From NCBI RefSeq assembly GCF_000069785.1, contig NC_010530.1, positions 2,102,001 to 2,166,000 of the forward strand: a DNA stretch of 64,000 nt, read 5' to 3'. The translations under genes were made by a program, and so were the position numbers. Shown here piece by piece: positions 32,246 to 41,705 of the stretch. Position 1 is the stretch's first letter; the number at the start of each line of letters is the position of its first letter. The DNA is from Cupriavidus taiwanensis LMG 19424 (GTDB lineage Bacteria > Pseudomonadota > Gammaproteobacteria > Burkholderiales > Burkholderiaceae). The notes under the pieces are model-generated. The model had not been told where the DNA came from, ran no database searches, and saw only the letters and a list, made by a program, of their open reading frames with translations.

Positions 32246-34149
32246 CACGCCACCACCACTTCGCGGAACATGCCCGCATCCATATGCAGCATCAGGTGGC
32301 AATGCCAGGCCCAGCGCCCGAGGGCATCGGCCGTGACCAGGAAGCTGATGCGCTGTGCCGGCTGCACCGGGATGGTGTGGCGCCGCGCCTGGAAGCTGCC
32401 GTCGGGCGCCTCCAGTTCGCTCCACATGCCATGCAGGTGCATGGGGTGGGTCATCATGGTGTCGTTGTGCAGGATTACGCGCAGCCGTTCGCCATGCTTG
32501 AAGTAGATCGGCGTGGACTTGCCGAACTCGACCCCGTCGAACGACCACGTATAGCGCTCCATATTGCCGGTCAGGTGCAGCTCGACCTCGCGCCCCGGCC
32601 CGCGTGCGTCCATGGCCCCGCCGATGGTGTGCTGGTCGGCCAGCGTCAGCACGCGCCTGCCGTTGTTGCGCAGGCCGATGCCGGGGTCGTCGAGGTTGGT
32701 GCGGGCCATGTCGACGCGCATGTCGGTGCTGGCGCCGTATTCGGTGCGAGCATGGCGCGCGGTCTTGCTCGGCACCCGCAGCGCATCGGCGGCTGCCATG
32801 GCGTGCTGGCTGTGGTCCATGCCGGCGTGGTCCATGCCGGCCATCGGCATCGCGCCATGGCCGGCGTGGGCGCCATGGCCGCCATGTCCTCCGTGGCCAC
32901 CATGGCCCGTCATCGCGCCCATCATGTCGGTCATGGTCAGCCATTCGGCCCGGTCCGGCGCGGGCACCGGCGCCGACAGGCCTTCGCGGACCGCCAGCGT
33001 GCCGCGTGCATAGCCGGTGCGGTCCATCGACTGCGCGAACAGGGTGTAGGCGTCGTCCTGCGGCGTCACGATGGCGTCGCAGGTCTCGCCCGGGCCGAAG
33101 CGGAATTCGTCGACGGTGACGGGCTCGATGTCCTGGCCGTCGACCTGCACCACGCGCAGCTGGAGCCCCGGAATGCGCACGTCGTAGAAGGTGTTGCCCG
33201 AGCCGTTGATAAAGCGCAGGCGCACAGTCTCGCCGCGGCGGAACAGGCCGGTCCAGTTGCCCGCCGGCGTGACGCCGTTGGCCAGGTGCGTCAGCGTGGC
33301 GCTGGACAGGTCCGCCAGGTCGGTCGGGCTCATCCGCATCTGGTTCCACATGCGGCGCTTGTCCAGCGCCTGCTTCAGCCCGTCGCGCGACACGTCGCGG
33401 AAGAAGTCGAGCACGGTGGGCTGGTTGTAGTTGTAGTAGTCGCCCTGGATCTTGAGCTTGTTCAGCACCCGCATCGGGTCTTCGTCGGTCCAGTCCGACA
33501 GCAGCACGGTATGGTCTCGGTCGGCATGCGCGCGCTCGTGCCCGGCGGCCGGATCGATGACGATGCCGCCGTACACGCCGGTCATCTCCTGGAAGCCGGA
33601 GTGCGAGTGATACCAGTAGCTGCCGGTCTGCGTGACCTTGAAGCGGTAGGTGAAGGTTTCGCCGGGGGCGATGCCCGGGAAGCTGATGCCGGGCACGCCG
33701 TCCATCTGGTAGGGCAGGATGATGCCGTGCCAGTGGATCGAAGTGGCCTCGCGCAGGCGGTTGGTCACGCGGATGGTAACGGTGTCGCCCTCGCGCCAGC
33801 GCAGCGTCGGGCCCGGCAGCATGCCGTTGATGGTGGTGGCGATGGTCGGCTTGCCGGTGTAGTTGACCAGCGATTCGCCGATCACCAGGTCGAACTCGGT
33901 GCCGCGCAGCACCGGGCCGGCGCCGCTGCCCGCCGGGGCGGGCTGCCCGTCGCGCGCACCGCCGCCGTGCCCGGCATGCTGCGCCCAGGCGCTGCCGCCA
34001 AACCCGCCCAGGCCGGCCAGGCCGGCGACCACGCCGCCGGCGGCCAGCCCCTGCACGAAGCGGCGGCGCCGCAGGTCGGGCAATCCGGAAAGCGGATCAG
34101 GCAGCAAAAGAGGCAGCGCTGGGCGGCTGGGGCTTGGAGGGCGTCGCAT
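32245..34149 (-). CDS. copA: CopA periplasmic multicopper oxidase, 634 aa
   Basis: Oxidises Cu(I) to Cu(II) in the periplasm. The Tat signal (RRRRFVQGLAAGG) is followed by three cupredoxin domains. Copper ligands: SIHWHGIILP, SYWYHSHSGFQ, MTHPMHLHGMW and the C-terminal WAWHCHLMLHMDAGMF, which includes the type 1 Cys. A Met/His/Gly-rich insertion in domain 3 region (GHGGHGGHGGHGAHAGHG, MAGMDHAGMDHSQH) probably stores or collects copper. First gene of copABCD, divergent from copRS across a 179-base gap holding a likely CopR site. Confidence 0.96.
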   Translation of the reverse strand: MRRPPSPSRPALPLLLPDPLSGLPDLRRRRFVQGLAAGGVVAGLAGLGGFGGSAWAQHAGHGGGARDGQPAPAGSGAGPVLRGTEFDLVIGESLVNYTGKPTIATTINGMLPGPTLRWREGDTVTIRVTNRLREATSIHWHGIILPYQMDGVPGISFPGIAPGETFTYRFKVTQTGSYWYHSHSGFQEMTGVYGGIVIDPAAGHERAHADRDHTVLLSDWTDEDPMRVLNKLKIQGDYYNYNQPTVLDFFRDVSRDGLKQALDKRRMWNQMRMSPTDLADLSSATLTHLANGVTPAGNWTGLFRRGETVRLRFINGSGNTFYDVRIPGLQLRVVQVDGQDIEPVTVDEFRFGPGETCDAIVTPQDDAYTLFAQSMDRTGYARGTLAVREGLSAPVPAPDRAEWLTMTDMMGAMTGHGGHGGHGGHGAHAGHGAMPMAGMDHAGMDHSQHAMAAADALRVPSKTARHARTEYGASTDMRVDMARTNLDDPGIGLRNNGRRVLTLADQHTIGGAMDARGPGREVELHLTGNMERYTWSFDGVEFGKSTPIYFKHGERLRVILHNDTMMTHPMHLHGMWSELEAPDGSFQARRHTIPVQPAQRISFLVTADALGRWAWHCHLMLHMDAGMFREVVVA

Positions 34150-34215
34150 GTCACATCGGGTCGGTTAGTCGGCACGCCAAGCGTAGCCAGCGCCACCCTA
34201 CCGAGGTCTGACCGG

Positions 34216-34248
34216 AACATGACAATCCGGTAATCTTGCGGTCATGTT
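34216..34248. promoter_or_regulatory. inverted repeat AACATGAC-N17-GTCATGTT, candidate CopR site
   Basis: Two 8-base half sites in perfect inversion in the gap between the divergent copA and copR genes. ATGAC/GTCAT half sites are characteristic of CopR/CusR copper boxes, although the spacer here is longer than the usual cop box. Expected to mediate copper-induced expression of both operons. Confidence 0.6.
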
Positions 34249-34328
34249 GGCGCCGGCAACGCCGGCGTAGAGTTGCCTCGCCGTCATGAAGAGCGATCGG
34301 CCGGCACGATCGCGTAAGGAAAGGGCTG

Positions 34329-35054
34329 ATGAAACTGCTTGTGGTGGAGGACGAATCCAAGACCGGCGAATACCTGCGCCAGGGGCTGACCGAGGCGGGC
34401 TTCGTCGTCGACCTGGTGCACAACGGGCTGGACGGCCAGCATATGGCCATGACCGAGCCCTACGACCTGATCATCCTGGACGTGATGCTGCCGGATGTGG
34501 ATGGCTGGCGCATCGTGCAGGCCCTGCGCGCAGGGCAAAACCCCGTGCCGGTGCTGTTCCTGACCGCGCGCGACAGCGTGGCCGACCGCGTCAAGGGGCT
34601 GGAGCTGGGCGCGGACGACTACCTGGTCAAGCCGTTCGCCTTCTCCGAACTGCTCGCGCGCGTGCGCACGCTGCTGCGCCGCGGCACCGCGCAGATGACG
34701 CTGGACCGCATCCAGGTGGCCGACCTGGTGCTGGACCTGACCCGCCGCCGCGCCACGCGTGCCGGCCGCCGCATCACGCTGACCAGCAAGGAGTTCGCGC
34801 TGCTGGAACTGCTGGCGCGCCGCCGCGGCGAGGTGCTGCCGCGCTCGCTGATCGCCTCACAGGTGTGGGACATGAATTTCGACAGCGACAGCAATGTCAT
34901 CGACGTCGCCATCCGGCGCCTGCGCGCCAAGATCGACGACGGCTTCGATGCCAGGCTGATCCAGACCGTGCGCGGCATGGGCTATGTGCTCGAAGCGCCC
35001 GAAGCCGCCGACGAAGCAGGCGCGCCTCTGGCAAACGACGGGCAACCCACATGA
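34329..35054 (+). CDS. copR: CopR copper response regulator, OmpR/PhoB type, 241 aa
   Basis: Receiver domain with acidic pocket (VVEDESKTG), phospho-acceptor Asp51 (IILDVMLPD), conserved Thr (FLTARDS) and Lys ([15 protein letters not shown]). The winged-helix DNA-binding domain follows, with [20 protein letters not shown], then [18 protein letters not shown] and the closing VRGMGYVLE. Together with CopS it switches on copABCD. Length matches CopR/CusR/PcoR. The stop overlaps the copS start by ATGA. Confidence 0.95.
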   Translation: MKLLVVEDESKTGEYLRQGLTEAGFVVDLVHNGLDGQHMAMTEPYDLIILDVMLPDVDGWRIVQALRAGQNPVPVLFLTARDSVADRVKGLELGADDYLVKPFAFSELLARVRTLLRRGTAQMTLDRIQVADLVLDLTRRRATRAGRRITLTSKEFALLELLARRRGEVLPRSLIASQVWDMNFDSDSNVIDVAIRRLRAKIDDGFDARLIQTVRGMGYVLEAPEAADEAGAPLANDGQPT

Positions 35055-36448
35055 AGCCCCGCCTGTCGCTGACGGCGCGGCTCACCATCCTGTTCTCGCT
35101 GTCGTCGGCGGCGGTGCTGCTGGGGCTGGGCGTGCTGATCTGGCTGGCGATCGACGATCATTTCGCCGACGAGGACTACGCGGTGCTGGCGGACAACGTG
35201 CGGCTGATCGGGAAGATCGCCGCCGACGGCCCGCCGGCGTCACTGCCGCAACGGCTGGGGCCGGCGCTGGAGCACCATGCCGGCTTCGTCGCCGAAGTGC
35301 GTGGCGCCGATGGCAAGCGCCTGTACGCGACCAGGGATTTCGATTTCCGCACGGCGCTGGCCGCCGCCGCGCAGGCGCCGGCAGGGCGCGACGCCTTTGC
35401 CTGGGAACAGCAGGGCCAGACCTACCGCGGCTTGCGCGCGCAGCTGGCGGTGGCGCCCGCCGACGCCCGGTCGGGCGGCCAGCCCGGCGCGCTGCAGGTG
35501 CTGGTCGGCATGGACACGGCATTGCATGACCACTTCATGCACGCGTTCCGCAACACGCTGGCCTTCTACGGCGCGCTGGCGGCGCTGGCGAGCGGGTTGC
35601 TGGGCTGGTGGGCGGCGCGCCGCGGGCTGTCGCCGCTGCGCACCATGGCCTCGCGCGCACGTGCCGTCACCGCGCACAAGCTCGACGAGCGCATGCCGGT
35701 CGAGACCGTGCCGGTGGAAATGGCGGACCTCGCCGCCAACCTCAACGCGATGCTGGAACGGCTGCAGCGCGACTTCGCCCGGCTGTCGGAATTCTCGTCG
35801 GACCTCGCGCACGAACTGCGCACGCCGATCACCAACCTGATGACGCAGACCCAGGTGGTGCTGTCGCAGCCGCGCGATGCGGCACGCTACCGCGATGTGC
35901 TGGCCTCCAACGTGGAAGAGCTGCAGCGGCTGTCGCGCATGGTGTCGGACATGCTGTATCTGGCCAAGACCGAGCACGGCATCACGCTGCCCAGCGCGGA
36001 GCCGATCGAGGTAGCGGATGAAGTCGCCGCGCTGTTCGATTTCTACGATGCGCTCGCCGAGGACAAGGGCGTGCGGCTCGCGCTGCGCGGCCGCGGCCGT
36101 ATCACCGGCGACCGCCTGATGCTGCGGCGGGCACTGAGCAATCTGCTGTCGAATGCGCTGCGGCATACGCCGGCGGGCAAGGGCATCGTGGTGGAGATCA
36201 CGCCCGGCGCCGACGCGGTGCAGGTGGTGGTGGAGAATGAAGGCGAGACCATCCGGCCCGAGTTGCTGCCCGTGCTGTTCGACCGCTTCTTCCGCGCCGA
36301 CAAGTCGCGCGCGCGGCCCGAGTCCGACGGCGCGGGTCTGGGGCTGGGGCTGGCGATCACGCAGGCCATCGTGGCCGCGCACGGCGGCGCCATCGGTGTG
36401 GCCTCCGAGGCGGGCAAGACGCGCTTTACCCTGACCTTTCGCGCTTAG
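35051..36448 (+). CDS. copS: CopS copper sensor histidine kinase, 465 aa
   Basis: Membrane sensor kinase of the CusS/IrlB heavy-metal class. First membrane helix at about residues 11-33 ([18 protein letters not shown]), periplasmic sensor loop to about 165, second helix ([20 protein letters not shown]), then HAMP ([20 protein letters not shown]). HisKA with His254 ([18 protein letters not shown]) and HATPase_c ([43 protein letters not shown]) complete it. The periplasmic His residues (ALEHHAGF) may contact copper. Co-translated with copR and followed by a convergent terminator region. Confidence 0.94.
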   Translation: MKPRLSLTARLTILFSLSSAAVLLGLGVLIWLAIDDHFADEDYAVLADNVRLIGKIAADGPPASLPQRLGPALEHHAGFVAEVRGADGKRLYATRDFDFRTALAAAAQAPAGRDAFAWEQQGQTYRGLRAQLAVAPADARSGGQPGALQVLVGMDTALHDHFMHAFRNTLAFYGALAALASGLLGWWAARRGLSPLRTMASRARAVTAHKLDERMPVETVPVEMADLAANLNAMLERLQRDFARLSEFSSDLAHELRTPITNLMTQTQVVLSQPRDAARYRDVLASNVEELQRLSRMVSDMLYLAKTEHGITLPSAEPIEVADEVAALFDFYDALAEDKGVRLALRGRGRITGDRLMLRRALSNLLSNALRHTPAGKGIVVEITPGADAVQVVVENEGETIRPELLPVLFDRFFRADKSRARPESDGAGLGLGLAITQAIVAAHGGAIGVASEAGKTRFTLTFRA

Positions 36449-36478
36449 CTTCGCACCGTGGCTTTGCGCGCGGGCCGG

Positions 36479-36526
36479 AAAAAAGCCGCCCACGCCAGTT
36501 ACGACGTTGGGGGAGCTGGCGTGGGC
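36479..36526 (-). terminator. rho-independent terminator of the CHASE2 kinase operon
   Basis: On the minus strand a perfect 11-bp stem, GCCCACGCCAG / CTGGCGTGGGC with a 17-base loop (36488-36526), is followed by GGC and six T (36484-36479). It lies about 130 bases after the kinase stop. Reading the plus strand, the same stem could also slow transcription from copRS. Confidence 0.8.
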
Positions 36527-36655
36527 GTGAAGACCACCGGATGCGGCTCCAGCGGTGCTCCGATGCTACGCAAATCCCCCGTTCGCGACTGCCAACAATT
36601 GTGTCGGCGGCCGTAACAGGCTGTGCCCCTTAACGCGTCAACGACTGCGCCCGAA

Positions 36656-39118
36656 TCATGGCGAGGGGGCCGGCGCGGGCAGCTCGATGCGGAACACGGC
36701 ACCCATGCCGGCCTGGCTGCGCACGCTGGCCTGGCCGCCGTGCCGCTCGGCCACGGCGCGCACCAGCACCAGGCCCAGCCCGGTCCCTTCCGGCGCGCCG
36801 GGCTGGCCTTCATGCAGCCGCGCAAACGGCTCGAACAGCCGGGCCTGGTCGGCGTCGGCAATGCCGGGCCCGTGGTCCTGCACGGCCACCACGAAACGCT
36901 CCGGCTCGCGCGCCAGCGACACCGTCACGGTGCCGCCCGCCGGGCTGAACTTGATCGCGTTGCTGACCAGGTTGGCGATGGCGCGCACCAGCAACGCGGG
37001 TTCGCCCTGCAGCACCGCGGGATCGTCGGGCAGGTCGATTTGCAAGGACACCTCGCGAGCCCGGGCGAGCGCCCACAGCTGGTCGGTGGCGTCGAGCACC
37101 AGCCCGCCGAGCTCCACTTCGATGAACGCCAGCGCCTTCGACTCCGCGCGCGCCACGCTGATGAAATCGTCGGCCAGCGCCAGGGTGCGGCGCGCATGCG
37201 CCGCGATGCGGGCCAGCACGCCGCTGTCCGGGGCACCATCGCCGGCGCTTGTGGCAGCATGACCCGCGCGGCGCTCCTGCAACTCGATCAGCGCCAGGAT
37301 CGACGCCTGCGGCGAGCGCATGTCGTGCGACAGGAAGCGCAGCATCTGCTCGCGCTGGCGCTCCGCCAGGCGGATGGCGGTGATGTCGATCACGCTGACG
37401 ATCAGCCCTGCCGCGGCGCCCGACTCGCCGTGCAGCGGCGCGCCATGCAGCAGGTAGCGGCGGTCGCCGCGCCCGGACACTTCGATGCCGCCCTCGGGCA
37501 CCGGCGTCCGCGCCGCAGGCGCGCCGGCATAGTGATCATGCAGCGCCTGCCAGTACGCCAACGCGGGTGCCGGCGCCGGGCACACCGCCTCGATCAACGC
37601 GCGGATGCCAGGACGCGGCACGCCCGGCTCCGCAGGCGCCTCGGGCAGGCGCGCCAGCACCGTCGGGGCCAGCGCCACGCAGCGCCGGTTGGCCAGCAGC
37701 ACGCCGCCGTCCAGGTCGCAGATGGCGGTGGCATCCGGCAGGCTTTCCAGGCTGTCGGAGAGGAAACGGCGCAGGCCGCGCAACTGCGCGCTCATGGCGT
37801 AGACCGCGCGCATGCGGCTATCCAGGGTGGCGCCGGTCTGGCGCGGCGCGGGCATCACGCCGGGCTCGCGCTCCAGCCGCGCCAGCTCGTCGCTCAGGAA
37901 GCGCAGCGCCGCTTCCTGGCGCAGCCAGCTCCACAGCGGATAGAACAGCACGCAGCCCAGCACCGCGGCGGCCGGGGCAAACCATAGCCGCGCCAGCGCC
38001 AGCAGCGCCAGCGACCCCAGCAGCAGGCCCGCCAGCAGCAGCCCGGTGACCACCAGCGCGCCGCGCGGCGGCAGCCGCAGCGCCGCCAGCGCGGCCAGCA
38101 GCACCGCCAGCAGCGTGCCGCCGGCCTGCCAGGCGGGGGACACCGCCACAATGGCATCGCCGTCGGTCACCGCCTGCACGGTGTTGGCCAGGATCTCGAC
38201 GCCGCTCATGCCGCGGCCATCGCGCGAGACCGGCGTCGGCAGCACGTCGCCCATGCCGGTGGCGAGCGCGCCGACCAGCACCGCCTTGCCGGCAAACATG
38301 GCCGGATCGATGCGACCCTCCAGCACGTCGCGCACTGACACGCGGGCAAAGGTGCCGGGCGGGCCGGCGTACGGAATGCGCAGGCGGCCGCTGCGTTCCC
38401 AGCCGTTGGCTTCGGTGATCACGGCCGGCTCCTGGCGCACGCCGGCGGACAGCGCCCCCGCGCGGCCGAAGCCGGCCATGACGGCGGCCAGGTGCGGCAC
38501 GCCCGCGGCGGCCACGGGATGCGGGCCTTCGCGCAGGTAGACCTGGCGCGCCACGCCGTCGGTATCGACCACCATGTTGATATGCCCGACCGCGGCGCCC
38601 AGCCCGGCCAGCGGGTAGCGCACCAGCATGCCGTCCGGGCCGGGCTCGGCCACCACCGGCAGCACCACGTTGCCGGCCAGCGCCATGCTGCGCGCCAGCA
38701 CGGCGTCGTCCTGGGGATAGCGGGTATCGCGCTCGGACAGGATCACGTCGACGCCGATCACGCGCGGGCGGCCGGCGGCAATGCGCTCGAGCAGCTGCGC
38801 CAGCACCGCGCGGCGCCACGGCCAGCGGCCGATGGCGGTGATGCTGGCGTCGTCGATGCCGACGATGACGATGTCGTCGCGGGCCGGATGATGCTGGGCG
38901 CCGATGGCGATGTCGTAGGCGGCCAGGTCGGCGCGCTCGGTCCAGCCCTGGCGCGCCGCAAGCATTGCCAGCGCCAGCACCGCGGCGGCCAGCAGGCACC
39001 ATTCGACCAGCGTGCGCTGGCCGAACGCGTGCCCCGGCCGGCCCGGTGCGTCAGCGGAGCCGGATGCGGCCACCGCCGTCCGGCCGGTCGCCCGAGCCGA
39101 TTGCGCCGCCCTGGCCAT
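36656..39118 (-). CDS. CHASE2-domain hybrid-type sensor histidine kinase with PAS domain, 820 aa
   Basis: N-terminal membrane helix (LVEWCLLAAAVLALAML, about residues 35-55), then a large extracytoplasmic CHASE2 domain (DIVIVGIDDASITAIGRWPW, RPRVIGVDVILSERD, FAGKAVLVGALATGMGD). Three membrane helices (about residues 355-430) come next. The cytoplasmic part has a PAS-like region, HisKA with His598 (RFLSHDMRSPQASILALIE) and HATPase_c (LVSNAIKFSPAGGTV, GPGIADADQARLFEPF, EGTGLGLVLVRAV). No receiver domain is fused. The start is uncertain: ATG at 39118 overlaps the upstream gene by 68 bases, and GTG at 39073 would be 15 residues shorter. Partner kinase of the response regulator two genes upstream. 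Confidence 0.88.
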   Translation of the reverse strand: MARAAQSARATGRTAVAASGSADAPGRPGHAFGQRTLVEWCLLAAAVLALAMLAARQGWTERADLAAYDIAIGAQHHPARDDIVIVGIDDASITAIGRWPWRRAVLAQLLERIAAGRPRVIGVDVILSERDTRYPQDDAVLARSMALAGNVVLPVVAEPGPDGMLVRYPLAGLGAAVGHINMVVDTDGVARQVYLREGPHPVAAAGVPHLAAVMAGFGRAGALSAGVRQEPAVITEANGWERSGRLRIPYAGPPGTFARVSVRDVLEGRIDPAMFAGKAVLVGALATGMGDVLPTPVSRDGRGMSGVEILANTVQAVTDGDAIVAVSPAWQAGGTLLAVLLAALAALRLPPRGALVVTGLLLAGLLLGSLALLALARLWFAPAAAVLGCVLFYPLWSWLRQEAALRFLSDELARLEREPGVMPAPRQTGATLDSRMRAVYAMSAQLRGLRRFLSDSLESLPDATAICDLDGGVLLANRRCVALAPTVLARLPEAPAEPGVPRPGIRALIEAVCPAPAPALAYWQALHDHYAGAPAARTPVPEGGIEVSGRGDRRYLLHGAPLHGESGAAAGLIVSVIDITAIRLAERQREQMLRFLSHDMRSPQASILALIELQERRAGHAATSAGDGAPDSGVLARIAAHARRTLALADDFISVARAESKALAFIEVELGGLVLDATDQLWALARAREVSLQIDLPDDPAVLQGEPALLVRAIANLVSNAIKFSPAGGTVTVSLAREPERFVVAVQDHGPGIADADQARLFEPFARLHEGQPGAPEGTGLGLVLVRAVAERHGGQASVRSQAGMGAVFRIELPAPAPSP

Positions 39119-40757
39119 CGCGCAGCAAGGCGATGACGTCGATGCGCTGCGGCGCCGAGAACGCGGCCGGGTCGGGCGCGACGCCGGGCGCGGCGCGCGC
39201 CACGCGGATGTAGTACACACCCGGCGCGGGCCGCGGCAGGTCGATGGCGTTGGTGGCGGTGTGCTGGTCGGCCAGCAGCGTGGCAAAGCCCGCATCGGCC
39301 GCCATCTGCACCAGGTAGCCCGGGCCGCCGCCGCCATCGGGCCAGCCGATATGCAGCGCGCCACCGTCATCCTGCAGGGTCGGCACCGGCGGCTTGGGCT
39401 CGATGCGGAAGGGCACCGCGTCCGACCACGGGCCCGGCAGGTCCGCCGCATCGACGCTGCGCACGCGCCACCACCAGCGCCCCGGCGCCAGCGCCTGCGC
39501 GGCAGGCGACGCGGCGGCGGCATGGACGGCGGCGTCGCGGGTAAAGGCCGCATCGGTGGCAAGCGCCAGCTCATAGCGGGCCGCGTCCGGCACCGTAGCC
39601 CATTCGAAGGTCACGGCATCGGCATAGCGCACCGCGTCCGCGGCGGGCTGCTGCGTGAACGGCGCCGGCGGGTTCAGCCGCACCGATACCGGTGCCTGCG
39701 CGTCATGGCCGGTCAGCTGGTGCTTGTCGATGGCGCTGACGCTCAGGTACAGCGTGCCTTCCGGCAGGCCATCGACCCGCACCCGGGCGGCATCGGCGCC
39801 GCTTGCGGTACCGGTCCAGACCAGTTCGCTCAGCGCCGCATCGCGCGCCACCCGCACGCGGTAACCGACAGCGCCCGGCACCGGCTGCCAGGCCGCCTCG
39901 AACGACGGCCCCAGCACGGTTTCATTGGGCGGCAGCAAGGCCGGCGCCGCCAGCAGCGCCACCGGTGGCGACAGCTTGCCGCCGGCCGACACGCCGATGC
40001 CATAGCCGGCCTCGAGCGACGCCGCCGCGGTCATGGCGCGGTCAGGTGCCGGCCGCGCGCGCGCGCCGCGCGCGGCGCTGACGCCGATGCGGCCCTGCAG
40101 CACCTCGCTGCGGCTGCTGCCCGCGTCGACCGACACCCGGTAGCGGGTGCCGCGCACGCCGGTCACCATCATCGGCGTATGCAGTTCGAAGCGGCCGACC
40201 CCGCCGCCCTCGGGCGCCACGCGGGTCTCGGCCGCGCCCTTGTCGATGCGGATCACGGTGTCGACCAGGCCGCTGCGCGCGAACGTGCGCAGGCGGTTGA
40301 CCGCCACCGTCGTCGCCGGCGGCAAGGTGACACGGGTGCGGTCCGGCAGCTCCAGCGTGGCCGAGCCACCGGCCGGGGTCTCGATGCGCGCCGCCTCGTC
40401 AAGGGTCATGCCCACCTGCACCGGCCGGCCGTTGGCGCGTACCTCGCCGCTCACGTAGACCACGCGCGCCGACGCGGCCTGTTCCGGAATCTGGCTGAGC
40501 GGGATGCGCACGCGCGACCCCGGCACCAGCCGGTACGGATCGGCCACGCGGTTCAGGCGCTGCAGCGTGCGCCATCCCTGCTCCGATGCCATGTAGCGCG
40601 AGGCCAGCCCGATCAGCGTATCGCCCGGCTCGACCACGTAGATGAAATCGGCGCCCTCCGCGCCCGCGGGCCCGGCATGCGCGGGCGCCGCCATCCCGCC
40701 GAACAGTGCAGACTGGGCCAGCAGCGCCAGCGCGATGCCACGCCCCGCCTTACGCAT
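39051..40757 (-). CDS. FecR/LysM-domain periplasmic protein, 568 aa
   Basis: Signal peptide (cleaved near AHA) followed by a LysM-like domain (FIYVVEPGDTLIGLASRYMA, about residues 35-90), which binds peptidoglycan. Then a FecR domain (about 110-210): GGSATLELPDRTRVTLPPAT, MVTGVRGTRYRVSVD. The C-terminal half has repeated fibronectin-like modules (FEAAWQPVPGAVGYRVRVAR, FEWATVPDAARYELALATDA, GYLVQMAADAGF). It overlaps the response regulator gene by 8 bases and the CHASE2 kinase gene by 23-68 bases, so all three are made together. Likely an envelope-bound input partner of the kinase; no ligand is evident. Confidence 0.87.
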   Translation of the reverse strand: MRKAGRGIALALLAQSALFGGMAAPAHAGPAGAEGADFIYVVEPGDTLIGLASRYMASEQGWRTLQRLNRVADPYRLVPGSRVRIPLSQIPEQAASARVVYVSGEVRANGRPVQVGMTLDEAARIETPAGGSATLELPDRTRVTLPPATTVAVNRLRTFARSGLVDTVIRIDKGAAETRVAPEGGGVGRFELHTPMMVTGVRGTRYRVSVDAGSSRSEVLQGRIGVSAARGARARPAPDRAMTAAASLEAGYGIGVSAGGKLSPPVALLAAPALLPPNETVLGPSFEAAWQPVPGAVGYRVRVARDAALSELVWTGTASGADAARVRVDGLPEGTLYLSVSAIDKHQLTGHDAQAPVSVRLNPPAPFTQQPAADAVRYADAVTFEWATVPDAARYELALATDAAFTRDAAVHAAAASPAAQALAPGRWWWRVRSVDAADLPGPWSDAVPFRIEPKPPVPTLQDDGGALHIGWPDGGGGPGYLVQMAADAGFATLLADQHTATNAIDLPRPAPGVYYIRVARAAPGVAPDPAAFSAPQRIDVIALLRDGQGGAIGSGDRPDGGGRIRLR

Positions 40758-41475
40758 CCCTGGCCTCGTCCGCCTGCGCTTCGGCCGCGGAAATTTCTTC
40801 GAAGCGATAGCCGTGCGAATACACCGAGGTCAGCCTCACGCCGTTCTCGGGGCGCAGCGCCAGCTTCAGGCGCAAGCGGGAGATATGCGTATCCAGCGTG
40901 CGCGAGCCCGCTCCCATGGCGCGGCCCCACACCGCCTGTTCCATCACCTCGCGCGCCAGCAGGCGCCCGGTATTGCGGAACAGGAACAGGGCCAGCTCAT
41001 ACTCGCGCGGCGACAGCACCGCCGCTTCGCCGCCGACGGTGATGGTGCGCGCATGGGTATCGACGGTGTAGTTGCCGCGCCGGATCAGTTCGACCTCCTG
41101 CGCGGCCTCGGGATAGGCGCGGCGCAGCAGCGAGCGCACGCGCGCGACCAGCTCGCCGGCGCGGATGGGCTTGAGCATGTAGTCGTCGGCGCCCACCGTC
41201 AGGCCGTCGACGATATCGGATTCGGCCGTACGGCTGGTGACGAACAGGATCGGCGGCATGTTGCCGGACTTCTGCCGCACCCAGCTGACCAGTTCATAGC
41301 CGCTGGTGCCCGGCAGTTGCCAGTCGACCAGCAGCAGGTCGTAGGCGCGTTCGCGCAAGGCGCGCAGCAAGTCGGCGCCGTTGGCGAAGGATTCGCATTC
41401 GAAACCGGCTTCGCCCAAAATCTGCCGGATCAGTTCGGCCTGATCCGGATCATCCTCCACGGATGCAATTCGCAT
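40750..41475 (-). CDS. OmpR/PhoB-type response regulator, 241 aa
   Basis: Receiver domain with acidic pair (VEDDPDQAEL), phospho-acceptor Asp51 (LLLVDWQLPG), Thr switch (FVTSRTAESD) and Lys (YMLKPIRAGELVARV). C-terminal winged helix: LSPREYELALFLFRNTGRLL, then SRTLDTHISRLRLKLAL and VYSHGYRFEEI. ATG at 41475 follows TAGAGGT; an upstream in-frame ATG lies in a region without similarity. First gene of the regulator-FecR/LysM-CHASE2 kinase unit, 230 bases downstream of pelG in the same direction. It may be transcribed partly from the pel promoter. Target genes unknown. Confidence 0.92.
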   Translation of the reverse strand: MRIASVEDDPDQAELIRQILGEAGFECESFANGADLLRALRERAYDLLLVDWQLPGTSGYELVSWVRQKSGNMPPILFVTSRTAESDIVDGLTVGADDYMLKPIRAGELVARVRSLLRRAYPEAAQEVELIRRGNYTVDTHARTITVGGEAAVLSPREYELALFLFRNTGRLLAREVMEQAVWGRAMGAGSRTLDTHISRLRLKLALRPENGVRLTSVYSHGYRFEEISAAEAQADEARDA

Positions 41476-41705
41476 ACCTCTACACCCTTCTGCCAGCTTC
41501 CGACTGCAACTGCGGTCTTTGCCACGGCGTGTCGACGGCTCGGCCGGCAAGTCATTCTTCGTATGTCACCCTGGCAAGGGGGGCGCGGCCGTCGATCTGT
41601 ACCGGGGGGCCAGGCCGAAGCCCGCCGGCTGCCGCAATGTTACCTAATCGCGGCCCATTCCGTCGAGACGCCCCGACGAGGGGTGCGCCGGGGTGCTCAC
41701 GGGCG

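Noticed and set aside
32820..32910. Short direct repeats suggesting a CRISPR or tandem array inside copA
   Set aside because: They encode the His/Gly/Met-rich copper-binding insertion and lie in frame; no spacers of uniform size exist.
32245..33349. An open frame that would extend CopB by 368 residues upstream
   Set aside because: That part overlaps copA in another frame and lacks similarity. The tandem ATG at the copA stop gives a proper signal peptide and the usual CopB length.
36593..36602. CAACAATTGT shared with the pelA upstream region (54919-54928)
   Set aside because: One 10-base match built around a common palindromic core, here at the end of an operon rather than near a promoter. 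Probably chance.
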